A stretch of DNA of 64,000 nucleotides from CAZSSM01 sp964609385. GTDB taxonomy: Bacteria > Planctomycetota > Planctomycetia > Isosphaerales > Isosphaeraceae. This document shows, one piece after another, positions 1 to 10,992 of the stretch. The stretch is taken from positions 14,885 to 78,884 of the forward strand of contig CAZSSM010000025.1 of the NCBI GenBank assembly GCA_964609385.1. The letters run 5' to 3'. Each line of letters starts with the position of its first letter. Within the stretch, counting starts at the first letter, position 1. A model generated the notes under the pieces. It made no database searches. It was given only the letters and a program-made list of their open reading frames with translations, and was not told the origin of the DNA. The position numbers and the translations under genes were made by a program.

Positions 1-80
1 GACCGGACCTCGGTCGAGGACCGTCGCGCCCGGCCATCGGACGTCTTCGGGGCGTTCGTGGAGGGGATGGGGACGGTCAT
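1..80 (-). CDS. Possible 5' end of a gene running off the left edge
   Basis: On the minus strand an ATG at 80-78 opens a frame that stays open to the window edge, about 26 codons. It is preceded by a purine-rich AGGAAGG about 10 nt upstream, a plausible ribosome binding site. The visible residues are polar and proline/serine/arginine-rich and carry no recognisable motif. The call rests only on the open frame and the ribosome binding site, so it is weak. Confidence 0.25.
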   Translation of the reverse strand, partial: MTVPIPSTNAPKTSDGRARRSSTEVR

Positions 81-510
81 CAGCGTCGATCCTTCCTGTC
101 GGCCGGTCCAGACGAGTCCCGGGCAAGGCGGGCGGTGGTGGACTCGCACAATCAAAGGATGAGCCGTCTCCGATCCGAATCGGCCCGACGTGGGGACCGC
201 TCCGACATCGAGAGGGCTTAACCCATCGTGATGGGAGGCCATGCGCAAGGAAAGGGCAAGTCCCGACACCGGCTCGATTTCGGGAAATCCCGGTCGTTCA
301 TCTTGCATCAGGTCAAGGCCCACCGGAATGATGAACCGCGCCGAGCCCTGGCCGTTCCCCCATCGCCCACGACGGTCACGGATCACGTTGCCGGATCGCG
401 TGGCGCTCCATCTCGCGCTGACCCTTTGGCAGACCGACAACCATGAATCGACGAGAATCGACGAGTCACCTGTCGCGGACACGAACCGCGCGAACCTCGC
501 AGGTAGGTCC

Positions 511-1464
511 ATGAACGCACAGGAATGGCGCGATTGCGCACAGCCCCACCGGATGATCGAGGCGCTCCCCCAGACCGCCGGATCACGTCGCAAGCTTCGT
601 CGGTTCCTCAGCGAATGCGTCGACGTGTTGGAACCGTCCATCCGCTCGTGGCAGGGCGAAACGATCCTGGAGGTGATTCGCACCGAGGCCTACATGCAGC
701 CGAACTCAAAGGGCACCTGGGCCGAGGCTGAGTCGATGGTCACCGCGCAGGTCATCCGGACCTATGAGAACTCGGCGCACGGATGGTCCCGGCCCCTCGA
801 CCAGCTCGAGGCCGAACGCGGTCAGGTCTGGGCCAGCAGCGCCCTCCGAATGGCCCTGCTGGCCGTCGATCCCAAACAAGAGGCCGCGACCACCGAGTCT
901 CGACACGAGGAATCGGCAGGCGAACGACCCGGTCGGCCCCCCAACGGACTTGGACTGGGGACCCGTCAGACGGTCCAATCCCTGGAATCCCAGTGCACAC
1001 GCATCAGTTGCTGGACCGCCGACGCCATCGACCATCTGACCCGCGCCGAGGCCCTCAGGCGCCGATCGCCCCAGTCCTTGGAGGCCGTCCCAACCCACAT
1101 CGCCGCCGAGGGCGAGGCCGCCAAACGACGCGAATTCCGACGCCAGGCCGACCTGCTCCGCGAACTCGTCGGCGAGGATCCCCAGCAAACCCTCGAACCC
1201 GAACCCGATTGGCTCATCTGGAACGACGGCCTCGTCCTCCGGATCGCCGAGACGATCACCCGCGATCACGACTTCGAGGCCATGCCGATCCTGGCCGACG
1301 CCCTGGAAGAGGCCGGCTGCGAGGAGCGGTCGATCCTCGACCATCTCCGGGGACCCGGTCCCCATCGGCCCGGATGCTGGGTCCTCGACCTGCTCGAGGA
1401 ACCCATCTGCAAAGCGAGCCAAGGACACCCACTACGCAACCCGAAACGCCCAAGCCCAACGTAA
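511..1464 (+). CDS. Conserved hypothetical protein with planctomycete-type C-terminal motif
   Basis: A 317-residue soluble protein without signal peptide or membrane segment. The last ~75 residues contain a run of the type 'LIWNDGLVLRIAETI' followed by 'ILADALEEAGC', a 'DHLRGPGPH' turn and 'GCWVLDLLEE'. This module recurs at the C-terminus of many otherwise unrelated planctomycete proteins; its function is not known to me. The middle (residues ~120-160) is low-complexity and polar and may be a linker. The ATG at 511 is chosen because AGGTAGG lies just upstream. An in-frame ATG at 241 would add 90 residues of arginine/proline-rich sequence that looks like translated non-coding DNA. The next gene follows after 279 bases on the same strand; no operon is obvious. 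Confidence 0.7.
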   Translation: MNAQEWRDCAQPHRMIEALPQTAGSRRKLRRFLSECVDVLEPSIRSWQGETILEVIRTEAYMQPNSKGTWAEAESMVTAQVIRTYENSAHGWSRPLDQLEAERGQVWASSALRMALLAVDPKQEAATTESRHEESAGERPGRPPNGLGLGTRQTVQSLESQCTRISCWTADAIDHLTRAEALRRRSPQSLEAVPTHIAAEGEAAKRREFRRQADLLRELVGEDPQQTLEPEPDWLIWNDGLVLRIAETITRDHDFEAMPILADALEEAGCEERSILDHLRGPGPHRPGCWVLDLLEEPICKASQGHPLRNPKRPSPT

Positions 1465-1743
1465 AGACAGGTCAAACCCGACTAGCCGCCGAACAACGGA
1501 AGACCTTACGCCTCAGACGCACCATGCGGTCTTTTGAGGCCCGATTGGCCCACAAGCACAAGGGTAGGAACGCCCCCTCACAACCGACACGGCAAACTCA
1601 ACCTGACCACAAAACCCAACACAACCCCGACATTTTCTCCAGTTCGAGCCGAAGCACGGCCGAGAAATTACCGAGGGAAGGCGTCTCTCAACGCGAAGCG
1701 GGGCGCGTGGCGAGTCGTCGCCTGGTCAGAGGGGTATGGGCCG

Positions 1744-3300
1744 ATGCGGGTGGAACGGTTTCTCGGGTGGATCATCACGTTCGCTCTTCTGGCCGGGGGA
1801 TCGGTCTCAGCCTCGCCATATCAGGCCGACGAGTTCGATCCAGGCCGCTACCCACCGCGCCCCGAATCGGCACTCCCAGAGATCGAGCCGTCGGTTACGA
1901 GATCGGAGTCGGATGCGTCGACGCGCGAGACCGAGGGCGAGGACGTTGTTGAGGGCGATCACGAGGAGTCGGGCGAACCGATCCCTTCGGAGCAGGGGGG
2001 CGAAGAGTTCGGCATGTCCGAAGGTGTCGAGGGACTCTTCACGCTCCGGGGGACGATCCCCAAGGGTGCGCCGCTGTTCGACATCAAGTCGGGTCGGATG
2101 TTGCCTGGGGCGCAGGACTATCAGTTGACCTTCGGGATCCTCTCGCAAATCGATGCGCGGTTCTTCACGCCCAACGACCGCGACCCTCAGCGGAGCGGGC
2201 TCTACCTGCCCCGGACGTGGTTTCTCTTCGAGGGGAAGTTGGGCGAGCCGTACGAGTTCCAGGCGGCCATCGCGCGGGGGATCGAGGGCGACTTCGACAT
2301 CCTCGACGCGGCGCTGGACATCGCCTGGGACGAGCGATTGAAGCTCAAGTTCGGCCGATTCTTGACGCCTTACAGCTTCGAGTGGTACGACCACCTGCCA
2401 CCGTTCTTCATCGCGCCGGAGCGTTCGCTGTTCGCCTTGAACTTCGGCCTGGAACGGCAAGTCGGTGTGATGGCACACGGGTTCCTCAACGAGGGGCAGT
2501 TCGAGTACGCCGTCGGCGGCTTCGATTCCCGCCTGATCACGGCAGCCGATCTGGGTGGGGGCTACCTGGGCGTCGGCTATATCAACAGCCGGCCGTTCCT
2601 GAACGCGGGGATCCCGTCGCTGCGGAACCTCAACGTGGGCGCCTCGATCGCCGGCGGGACGCGGGTTCGCCGCGAGGTCGCGCCGCCATTGCGGACTGCC
2701 GTCAGCACCGGCGAGTTGACCATCGAGGACGATCTGGGTGAGGGGGCCGCCGACGCCGCCTCACCGACGTTCCTGATCTTCAACGAGGGGGTCAATCGGT
2801 TCGGCGACGAACTGCTGGGCGCTATCCACCTCTCGTGGTACTTGGGGAGCGGCTCGATCGAGACCGAGTTCTACGGGGCCAGCTTCGGGCACGCTTTAGG
2901 CGCCGTAGATCCCGAGCAAATTCCGATCTTCGGCTTCCACACGACCGGCTCCTACTTTTTGACCGGCGAGCAGGTCGAACGCCGGACGTTCGTCGACCCG
3001 ATCCGCCCGTTCTGGACCGGGCGCGGCGTCGGTGGGCCGGGCGCGATCGAGGCGTATGCCCGCTTCGCCTATCTCGAACTCGGCGAGGAGGTCTTCGACG
3101 AGGGGTTCGCCGACCCAGACCTCTGGAGCCGCGCCTCGGCCACGACCGATATCGGCATCAATTGGTATCTGACCCGCAACGTCCGGTTCATCTTCGGCTG
3201 GCAGCACAACCTCTTCGGCTCGGCCATCCTCAAGAACGACGAAGGCGACTTCAGCCGAACCACCGACTTCTTCTGGATCCGGGGACAGTTCTATTTCTAA
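1744..3300 (+). CDS. OprP/OprO-like outer-membrane porin
   Basis: A 518-residue exported protein. The N-terminus is a signal peptide (MRVERF then a hydrophobic stretch ending GGSVSA). Residues ~20-90 are acidic and low-complexity. From ~115 onward the protein alternates short amphipathic strands, with 'QLTFGILSQIDARFF', 'FEAKL/FEGKLGEPYEF' and 'LKLKFGRFLTPYSFEWYD', the layout of phosphate-selective porin family barrels. It ends in 'FFWIRGQFYF', an aromatic C-terminus typical of outer-membrane beta-barrels. The ATG at 1744 is taken because it directly precedes the signal peptide; the longer in-frame start at 1534 adds 70 implausible residues. The substrate cannot be read from sequence. An AT-rich island follows the stop. 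Confidence 0.8.
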   Translation: MRVERFLGWIITFALLAGGSVSASPYQADEFDPGRYPPRPESALPEIEPSVTRSESDASTRETEGEDVVEGDHEESGEPIPSEQGGEEFGMSEGVEGLFTLRGTIPKGAPLFDIKSGRMLPGAQDYQLTFGILSQIDARFFTPNDRDPQRSGLYLPRTWFLFEGKLGEPYEFQAAIARGIEGDFDILDAALDIAWDERLKLKFGRFLTPYSFEWYDHLPPFFIAPERSLFALNFGLERQVGVMAHGFLNEGQFEYAVGGFDSRLITAADLGGGYLGVGYINSRPFLNAGIPSLRNLNVGASIAGGTRVRREVAPPLRTAVSTGELTIEDDLGEGAADAASPTFLIFNEGVNRFGDELLGAIHLSWYLGSGSIETEFYGASFGHALGAVDPEQIPIFGFHTTGSYFLTGEQVERRTFVDPIRPFWTGRGVGGPGAIEAYARFAYLELGEEVFDEGFADPDLWSRASATTDIGINWYLTRNVRFIFGWQHNLFGSAILKNDEGDFSRTTDFFWIRGQFYF

Positions 3301-3376
3301 ACTTATTCATTATATAATTATAATTAATGATAGTTATTTGATATTTAAAATACGTTTATAATTTATATATTTTAAC
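3301..3376. other. AT-rich intergenic island after the porin gene
   Basis: About 75 bases made almost only of A and T, directly after the porin stop codon, in a genome that is otherwise strongly GC-rich. It contains short A/T palindromic runs such as 'tataattataattaatgata'. No gene fits. It may act as a transcription end or a promoter for what follows, or be a scar of an inserted element. Confidence 0.5.
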
Positions 3377-3414
3377 GGTCTCTCGACGACGAACCATTCA
3401 CCGTTCGGATCAGA

Positions 3415-3640
3415 GACAATGCGAACGACCGTTCGGACCTGGACGCGTTCCACCTGATGATTCGGACGATGGACCCGGGCCTGATCGACCCTGAGGCCCT
3501 GGACAACGCGTTCCTGATCTGGGAAGAAACGGAACGGTCGTCGGCCGACCTGCTGGTCGATCGCGGTCATCTGAGCCCGTCCGATCGCCGGGCCCTCGAA
3601 TCCGAACCGGACGAGATGGAGGGGTACTACTGCCCTCGTG
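3415..3640 (+). pseudogene. Remnant of a Ser/Thr kinase N-terminal leader domain
   Basis: About 70 codons read as protein: 'NDRSDLDAFHLMIRTM', 'DPGLIDPEALDNAFLIWEE', 'SSADLLVDRGHLSPSDRRAL'. This resembles the leader found in front of many planctomycete protein kinases, in which a hydrophobic helix is followed by a 'LVxRGxL-P' turn. No kinase catalytic motifs follow; the frame runs on as arginine/glycine-rich sequence to a stop at 3750. I therefore call it a decayed gene end, not a working protein. It could alternatively be a small stand-alone protein starting at ATG 3457 (97 residues). Confidence 0.4.
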
Positions 3641-3877
3641 ATCGACGAGGCGCCCCCGGTCGACCTCGGGACCGAACCATGAGGGTCGGCTCCGTGTCGT
3701 GCCTCGACGTCAACGGCTTTCGGTTTGACACCGGGTTGTGGAGCGGTTAGCACAGATCGTGAAGATTCGTCGAAGGTGTCGTCCTCGACGCGGCTCGCCT
3801 CCCTCCGCCCCCCGCCCGGACCCGCAGCGGTCGTGCGACGCCCCCCTGGACCTGGAACCTCGGATAGGACTCGCGAT

Positions 3878-6535
3878 ATGTCTATGCGACTGGCCGCGAC
3901 GCTGGTGACCCTGAGCTTGGGCCTGGCAGGAATCCCCACCTCGTGGGCAGATGCTCGGGCTCAGGAACAGGAGGCTCCCACCCGTCTCGAGTTGGGATCC
4001 GGCGACCGGATCGTTCTGATCGGCAACACCTTGGCCGAGCGCATGCAGTACTTCGGCCGCTTCGAGACCCTGCTCCAGAGCCGGTTTCCTGAGCACGAAC
4101 TGGTCGTGCGCAACCTCGGCTGGTCGGCCGACGAATTGGCCTTACGTCCGCGCTCGCGCGACTTCCAGGACCACGGCCACACGCTCCAAGAGGAACGGCC
4201 CGACGTGCTCGTGGCTGCCTTCGGCTTCAACGAGTCGTTCGCCGGTCCTCGGGGCCTCAAGGCCTTCGCCGACGACCTCGATGCGTTCCTCGAGGAGTCG
4301 ACCACGACGGCTTACAACGGCCAAGAGCCGCCCCAGTTGGTCCTGCTCTCACCGATCGGCCACGAGGACCTGGGCAATCCCAACCTGCCCGACGGCTCGA
4401 CCACCAACGCCAACCTCGAACTCTACACCGAGGCGATGGCCGAGCGGGTCGCCGTCTTCAACGCCACGCACCCCGACTCGACGGTCCTGTTCGTCGACCT
4501 GCTCCGACCCACCCTAGCCGTCTATGAACGGTCCGAGGCCCCGCTGACGATCAACGGGATCCACCTCAATGACGAAGGTTACCAAGCCCTGGCCGTCATT
4601 CTCGACGAGGCGCTCTTCGGCCCGCGTCCCGAAGGCCTGCCGGCCGACCTGGAGCGGCTGCACGCCGAGGTCCTGGAGAAGGACCGCCAATTCTACTACG
4701 ATTATCGCGCCGTCAACGGATACTACATCTACGGCGGTCGCAAGGAGCCCTTCGGCGTGGTCAACTTCCCCGTCGAGTTCACCAAGCTCCGCAAGATGAT
4801 CGCCAAGCGCGACCAACGGATCTGGGCGGTCGCCCGCGGTGAAGACGTGCCCGCCGCCATCGACGACAGCGACACCGGCGAGCTACCCGAGATCACCAGC
4901 AACGTGCCCGGCGAGGTCGAGATCATCTCGCCGGGCGAAGCCTTCGGTACCTTCAGTTTGCCCGAGGGCTACCGGATCGAGCTGGTCGCCAGCGAGGCCG
5001 ACTTCCCCGACCTAATGAACCCCTGCCAGCTCGCCTTCGACGGCCGCGGTCGGATCTGGGTCTGCACCATGCCGAGCTACCCGATGTACCAGCCCGGCGT
5101 CCCCGTCGACGACAAGATCTTGATCCTGGAAGACACCAACGGCGACGGCCGTGCCGACAAACAAACCGTCTTCGCCGACGGCCTCCACATCCCCACCGGT
5201 ATCGAGCTGGGCTACGGCGGCGTGTTCGTCTCGCAGCAGCCGAACCTGATGTTCCTCCGCGACCTCGACGGCGACGACGTGGCCGACGAGCGTTCGTTGG
5301 TCCTGCACGGGTTCGACTCGGCCGACTCGCACCACGCCCTCAGCGCCTTCACCTGGGGTCCCGGCGGCGCGCTCTACTTCCAGGAAGGCACCTTCCACCA
5401 CACCCAGGTCGAGACGCCCTACGGCCCGGAACGGGTCAAGAACGCCGCGGTCTTCCGCTATCATCCCCGGACCGAGCAGGTCGATGTCTTCATCTCTTAT
5501 CCCTTTGCCAACCCTTGGGGCCATGTCTTCGACGGTTGGGGCCAGAACTTCGTGGCCGACGCCTCGGGGGGCGCCAACTACTTCGGCACCGCCTTCAGCG
5601 GCGACGTCAACTACCCGACCAAGCACGACCGGCTCAAGCAGTTCCTGGTCAAGCAGTGGCGGCCCACCTCCGGCTGCGAGATCGTCTCCAGCCGCCACTT
5701 CCCCGAGGAGACCCAGGGCGACTACCTGATCAACAACGTTATCGGCTTCCAGGGGGTGCTCCGCTATCGGATGCGTGAGGAGGGCTCCGGCTTCTTCGCC
5801 GAGCCGGTCGAACCGCTTCTACGCAGCAGCGACCCCGCCTTCCGACCGGTCGACCTCCAGTTCGGTCCCGATGGCGCACTCTACCTGGTCGACTGGTACA
5901 ACCCACTCATCGGCCACATGCAACACTCGCTCCGCGATCCGAAGCGCGACACCGTCCACGGCCGGATCTGGCGGATCGTCCACGAGGATCGCCCACTGCT
6001 CGCCCCGCCGACCATCGACGACGCCCCGCTGGATGACCTCTTCGCGCTGCTGACCGCCTTCGAGGATCGGACCCGCTATCGCGTCCGCCGTGAGCTGGGT
6101 CAACGACCCACCGCCGAGGTTCTGGAGGGACTCGACGGTTGGATCCAGACCCTCGAGACCAACGATTGGCACCACCTCCTGGAGGCCCTCTGGGTCCAGC
6201 AGCATCACAACGCCGTCGACCTCGACCTGCTCACCACGCTACTTAACGGCCCTGAGGCCCGAGCCCGAGCCGCCGCCACCCGTGTGCTCTGCTATAGCCG
6301 AGACCACGTCGACAACGCCCTGGAACGGCTCCGACTCCGCGTCAACGACGAGCACCCCCGCGTCCGGCTCGAGGCCGTCCGTGCCCTCAGCTTCTTCGAG
6401 GGCGAACAGGCTCTCTTGGCCCAAGAGATCGCCCTGGAAGCCCTCCTCTACGACCTCGACGACTATCTGGAATACACCCTCAACGAGACCAACAAGACCC
6501 TCGACCAGAGGATCCAAGCCCTCCAGGCCAACTGA
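3878..6535 (+). CDS. PVC-type membrane-bound dehydrogenase with N-terminal SGNH-like domain
   Basis: An 885-residue exported protein. Residues 1-30 are a signal peptide. Residues ~38-260 resemble an SGNH/GDSL hydrolase fold: block I at 49-51 reads GNT instead of GDS, block III is 'FGFNES', and block V at 226-229 reads NGIH instead of DxxH. The usual nucleophile and catalytic aspartate are therefore both replaced. Residues ~360-720 form the PVC-type membrane-bound dehydrogenase beta-propeller (compare TIGR02604), with 'PEGYRIELVASE', 'RIWVCTMPSYP', 'NPWGHVFDGWGQ' and 'YLVDWYNPLIGHMQHS'. The C-terminus has HEAT-like helices. The usual C-terminal haem-binding module is absent and is supplied by the next gene. 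Start at 3878 because it opens the signal peptide. The substrate is unknown; a periplasmic role in sugar or alcohol oxidation is inferred from the family. Confidence 0.85.
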   Translation: MSMRLAATLVTLSLGLAGIPTSWADARAQEQEAPTRLELGSGDRIVLIGNTLAERMQYFGRFETLLQSRFPEHELVVRNLGWSADELALRPRSRDFQDHGHTLQEERPDVLVAAFGFNESFAGPRGLKAFADDLDAFLEESTTTAYNGQEPPQLVLLSPIGHEDLGNPNLPDGSTTNANLELYTEAMAERVAVFNATHPDSTVLFVDLLRPTLAVYERSEAPLTINGIHLNDEGYQALAVILDEALFGPRPEGLPADLERLHAEVLEKDRQFYYDYRAVNGYYIYGGRKEPFGVVNFPVEFTKLRKMIAKRDQRIWAVARGEDVPAAIDDSDTGELPEITSNVPGEVEIISPGEAFGTFSLPEGYRIELVASEADFPDLMNPCQLAFDGRGRIWVCTMPSYPMYQPGVPVDDKILILEDTNGDGRADKQTVFADGLHIPTGIELGYGGVFVSQQPNLMFLRDLDGDDVADERSLVLHGFDSADSHHALSAFTWGPGGALYFQEGTFHHTQVETPYGPERVKNAAVFRYHPRTEQVDVFISYPFANPWGHVFDGWGQNFVADASGGANYFGTAFSGDVNYPTKHDRLKQFLVKQWRPTSGCEIVSSRHFPEETQGDYLINNVIGFQGVLRYRMREEGSGFFAEPVEPLLRSSDPAFRPVDLQFGPDGALYLVDWYNPLIGHMQHSLRDPKRDTVHGRIWRIVHEDRPLLAPPTIDDAPLDDLFALLTAFEDRTRYRVRRELGQRPTAEVLEGLDGWIQTLETNDWHHLLEALWVQQHHNAVDLDLLTTLLNGPEARARAAATRVLCYSRDHVDNALERLRLRVNDEHPRVRLEAVRALSFFEGEQALLAQEIALEALLYDLDDYLEYTLNETNKTLDQRIQALQAN

Positions 6536-6728
6536 TACGTCATCGGAATATCGCGATGGCCGAAGCAGAACGACGGGCCGGAGATCGAACGCCCCGATTC
6601 CGGATCGGGGCCGAGTTCGGTCCGATACGTCGCTGGACCACGTATAATCGAAGCATCTTGTCGACCTCGAACGACGATCCGCCTCCGCCCCGATCCTCGA
6701 CCATCTCATCCCACTTCGAAAGATCTCG

Positions 6729-8591
6729 ATGAACGCGCACGCTTCGCGACGCGGGGTCGCTCGCGGGACGCAGGCCCGCCTCGACCTCGCCGGACTGACC
6801 CTGACCCTGCTGCTCGGGCTGATGAGCGTTGCCACGACATTCGGACCGGCTCCGCTCGGCCACGCCCATCAGACGACCGAACGCCAGAGCCCGATGGTCC
6901 GCCTCCTGCCACGCGTCCCCGAGTCGCGTCGCGGGACGATCCTCGAGATGATCGGCAAGCGCGGCACTCCGGCCGATCTGAAGTTCATTTACAACCAACT
7001 CTTGGATGCCGACGGGTTCTCCGAGGCCAATCGGCTCAAGGCCCTGGAGGCTCTGGAGGCCGCTGCCCTCCGCGGGGTCGAGCCCGACACGATCGACGGG
7101 AACGGCTTGGCCACCGTGATCACCGAGACCGGTGACCCGGCGATCCAACTGGCCGCGATCCGACTGGCCGCGCGTTGGGAGATCGACGAGGCGGCCGAAC
7201 CCCTGGGCAACCTGGCCGCCGACCCCGATCAGCCCCGTGCGGTCCGTCAGGCCGCCCTCAAAGGACTGGCCACGATCGGCGGCGAGGCGGCTCGGTCGAC
7301 GATCGCCACGCTCTTGGGACCCGACCAACCCCAGGCCGTCCGCTGCCTGGCCGTGGCCGCTCTGGTTCGGATCGATCGTCAGGCCGGCATCGACCGGGCC
7401 GTCAAGGTGCTCGGCCAGGGCGCGACCCTCGACGAATTGACGCCGGTGATCACCGCGATCTTAGGTCAACAGGGCGGTGCCGAAGCCTTCGCCGGCCTGA
7501 TCAACGAGCGCGGCTTACCGGTGGACGTCGCCAAACTCGCCCTCCGCGCCCTCTATGCGGCGGGCCGCTCGGACGTCGAACTGGTCCGGGCCCTGACCGC
7601 ATCGGCCGGTCTCAACGCCGACGCGCGGCCTCTGACCGCCGAAGAGATGACCGCGATGATCACTCGGGTCACCCGCCAAGGCAACCCGGCACACGGCGAG
7701 CGGATTTTCCGACGCTCCGAGCTGGCCTGCATGAACTGCCACGCTGTGGCCAAGGCCGGCGGCAACATCGGTCCGGCCCTCGACGCGATCGGCGTCAGCA
7801 GCCCAGTCGACTACATCGTCAACTCGATCCTGATGCCCGCCCAGGCGGTCAAGGAAGAGTACCAGATGTTGACCGTCCTGACCTTCGACGGCCTCGTGGT
7901 GCAGGGCCTGATCGTCTCAGAGAATGATGAACAGGTCGTCCTCAAGGACGCCCAAGGCGAGTTGATCACTTTGGCTGCCGACGACATCGAGGACGAACGG
8001 CGTGGCGGGTCCTTGATGCCCGAAGGACTAACCAACCTGATCACCCAAGACGAGTTCGTCGATCTGATCGCCTTCCTCTCCGAACTGGGCAAACCCCAGG
8101 GCGACTACGCGATCCGGAGCACACCGACGATCCAGACCTGGCGCGTCCTGGTGGCCGATCCCGAGGAGGCCATCCCCGACGACCCCGACGAGTCCTTCCG
8201 TGCCCAGGTGATGGCCGCCTCCGAGGCCGACTACCGGACCGCCTATAGCCTCGTCGATGGCCGGCTCCCCCTGGGCGACCTCGTCCCCGAGACCATCACC
8301 GACGACACCCCGATCACCCTCTACCTCCAGGGCGCCGTCGAGGTCTCCATCGGTGGCTACGTCACCCTGCAGGTCGAGGGCGACTCGGCCTCGGCGCTCT
8401 GGATCGACGACGAGCCCGCCCTGCCTGCCGATCGACCCGGCCAGGTCCGGCTCGCTCTTGGACGCCACCTGCTGACCCTCCGCGTCGACTTCGAGACCGC
8501 CGGGCAGGTCCGTCGCGACGATCCGAACGTCCGGCTGACCATCGACAAGGACGAGGGTGCCACCACCTCGTTGACCGTCGTCGAACCCTGA
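6729..8591 (+). CDS. Exported HEAT-repeat cytochrome c (PVC haem-binding domain) protein
   Basis: A 620-residue protein with an N-terminal signal sequence ('LTLTLLLGLMSVATTF'). Residues ~55-300 are HEAT-like helical pairs rich in alanine and leucine. Residues ~320-460 carry a c-type haem site, CMNCH at 334-338 (C334, C337, H338). It is followed by 'GGNIGPALDAIG', 'YIVNSILMPAQAVKEEY' and 'DEFVDLIAFLSELG', as in the Pirellula/Verrucomicrobium haem-binding domain (compare TIGR02603). Residues ~485-620 form a beta-rich C-terminal domain like a PA14-type carbohydrate-binding module ('SALWIDDEPA', 'LGRHLLTLRVDF'). It lies 193 bases after the dehydrogenase and in the same direction. In many relatives the haem domain is fused to that dehydrogenase, so the two probably form an electron-transfer pair. 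Confidence 0.85.
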   Translation: MNAHASRRGVARGTQARLDLAGLTLTLLLGLMSVATTFGPAPLGHAHQTTERQSPMVRLLPRVPESRRGTILEMIGKRGTPADLKFIYNQLLDADGFSEANRLKALEALEAAALRGVEPDTIDGNGLATVITETGDPAIQLAAIRLAARWEIDEAAEPLGNLAADPDQPRAVRQAALKGLATIGGEAARSTIATLLGPDQPQAVRCLAVAALVRIDRQAGIDRAVKVLGQGATLDELTPVITAILGQQGGAEAFAGLINERGLPVDVAKLALRALYAAGRSDVELVRALTASAGLNADARPLTAEEMTAMITRVTRQGNPAHGERIFRRSELACMNCHAVAKAGGNIGPALDAIGVSSPVDYIVNSILMPAQAVKEEYQMLTVLTFDGLVVQGLIVSENDEQVVLKDAQGELITLAADDIEDERRGGSLMPEGLTNLITQDEFVDLIAFLSELGKPQGDYAIRSTPTIQTWRVLVADPEEAIPDDPDESFRAQVMAASEADYRTAYSLVDGRLPLGDLVPETITDDTPITLYLQGAVEVSIGGYVTLQVEGDSASALWIDDEPALPADRPGQVRLALGRHLLTLRVDFETAGQVRRDDPNVRLTIDKDEGATTSLTVVEP

Positions 8592-8689
8592 AACAGCCCG
8601 GCCCCCAGCAGTTCGGACGGACCGCCGGGGCCTCGATCGTCGACGTCACGGTTCGGGACGGCCCGCCTACAGCTTGTCCGATGGCAACA

Positions 8690-9403
8690 TCATCTGATCG
8701 CGGGCCGATCCCCGAAGAAGGTGGCTGGCTCCAGGAACTCCAGGCCGTGCTCGCGGACCCGCCGGATGATCTGATCGACCGCCCCGGGGACCCAGGTTCG
8801 GTTGTATCCCGACCGGGAGTCGTTGTGCTCCCGGTCGTCGATCGTTCGGCGGGCGAAGCGGTCCTCGTGCAGGACGAAGATCCCACCGCGATCCCGGACG
8901 GCCCGACCGACGACGCGGTTGACGATCGTCTCGGCATCGGCCGGCCCGAACACGTGGTCGTTCTGGTATGATGTCAATGGCATGAGCCGGAGCCCTCGAC
9001 GGCCGATCACCCGAATCAAGGCAGGCGTCACCAGGCCGTATGGGGGTCGGACTGTCGTGCAATGCGCGCCGGGCCACCCCACCGCCTCGGCGATTGCCTC
9101 GTCGCAGCCATCGAGTTCGGTGTCGATCGAGTCGGCAGCCAAGATCGACGGTCGACGATGGGTCGCGAAGTGGTTAACCAGCCAGTGCCCCTCGTCAACA
9201 ACTCGACGAATATGTCCGGGCGCCACGCGAACGTGGTCCCCGATGACACAAAAACATGCGCGAACATCCCGCGCTTTTAAGACATCCAGCAGCTCCAGAC
9301 TGGTCGACCCGTCCAGGTTCGGCCCGTCATCGAAGCTCAGGAAGACGCGGTCGGTCGGTAGGCCGAGCCGCCTCGTCGATCGGAGGATCGTTGGATGACA
9401 CAT
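8690..9403 (-). CDS. Polysaccharide deacetylase (NodB-type)
   Basis: A 237-residue protein matching the carbohydrate esterase 4 fold. Motif 1 is 'LSFDDGPN' (residues 22-29), with both metal/catalytic aspartates. Motif 2 is represented by 'NHFATHRRPS', with the spaced histidines H78 and H82. Motif 3 is 'RPPYG' (119-123). 'FVLHEDR' near residue 195 supplies the late histidine motif. No signal peptide is visible, so it may act in the cytoplasm or be exported another way. Known members remove N- or O-acetyl groups from polysaccharides or peptidoglycan; the substrate here is not indicated. It is transcribed towards the cytochrome c gene and divergently from the oxidoreductase at 9579. Confidence 0.8.
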   Translation of the reverse strand: MCHPTILRSTRRLGLPTDRVFLSFDDGPNLDGSTSLELLDVLKARDVRACFCVIGDHVRVAPGHIRRVVDEGHWLVNHFATHRRPSILAADSIDTELDGCDEAIAEAVGWPGAHCTTVRPPYGLVTPALIRVIGRRGLRLMPLTSYQNDHVFGPADAETIVNRVVGRAVRDRGGIFVLHEDRFARRTIDDREHNDSRSGYNRTWVPGAVDQIIRRVREHGLEFLEPATFFGDRPAIR

Positions 9404-9578
9404 CGCGATGGTACTCCGGAGATCGGAGACATCATCCGGTCGAGGATCACGCCGATCCCGTTGAGAGACACCCCGGCTTTTGATACCATAAACGTCTCAT
9501 GAAGTCGCGTGGTAAAGCCCGACCTCGTCTCGAATCGCAGGGGGGCGTCGCGGCATCCTTGGCACCGGAGACCTCTCG

Positions 9579-10811
<1,233 letters not shown>

Positions 10812-10992
10812 GTCGCCTCACACGCCGACTGCGATCCCCAAACTCGTCCCGCTCCGACCGAGATGGTTCCCATCAACAGGTCTCTCAGAATCTCCTGAAA
10901 TGGTGTCGATTCTCCTGATGCGGTCGACGGCTTCCGGTCGTCCCGCGTCCGACGCGATCGTCGGAACGACAAACCCGTATTCGAGCCCTCCC

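Noticed and set aside
706..1428. Long minus-strand frame opposite the first protein
   Set aside because: Antisense shadow of the gene at 511-1464; its translation lacks any motif and high-GC DNA keeps such frames open.
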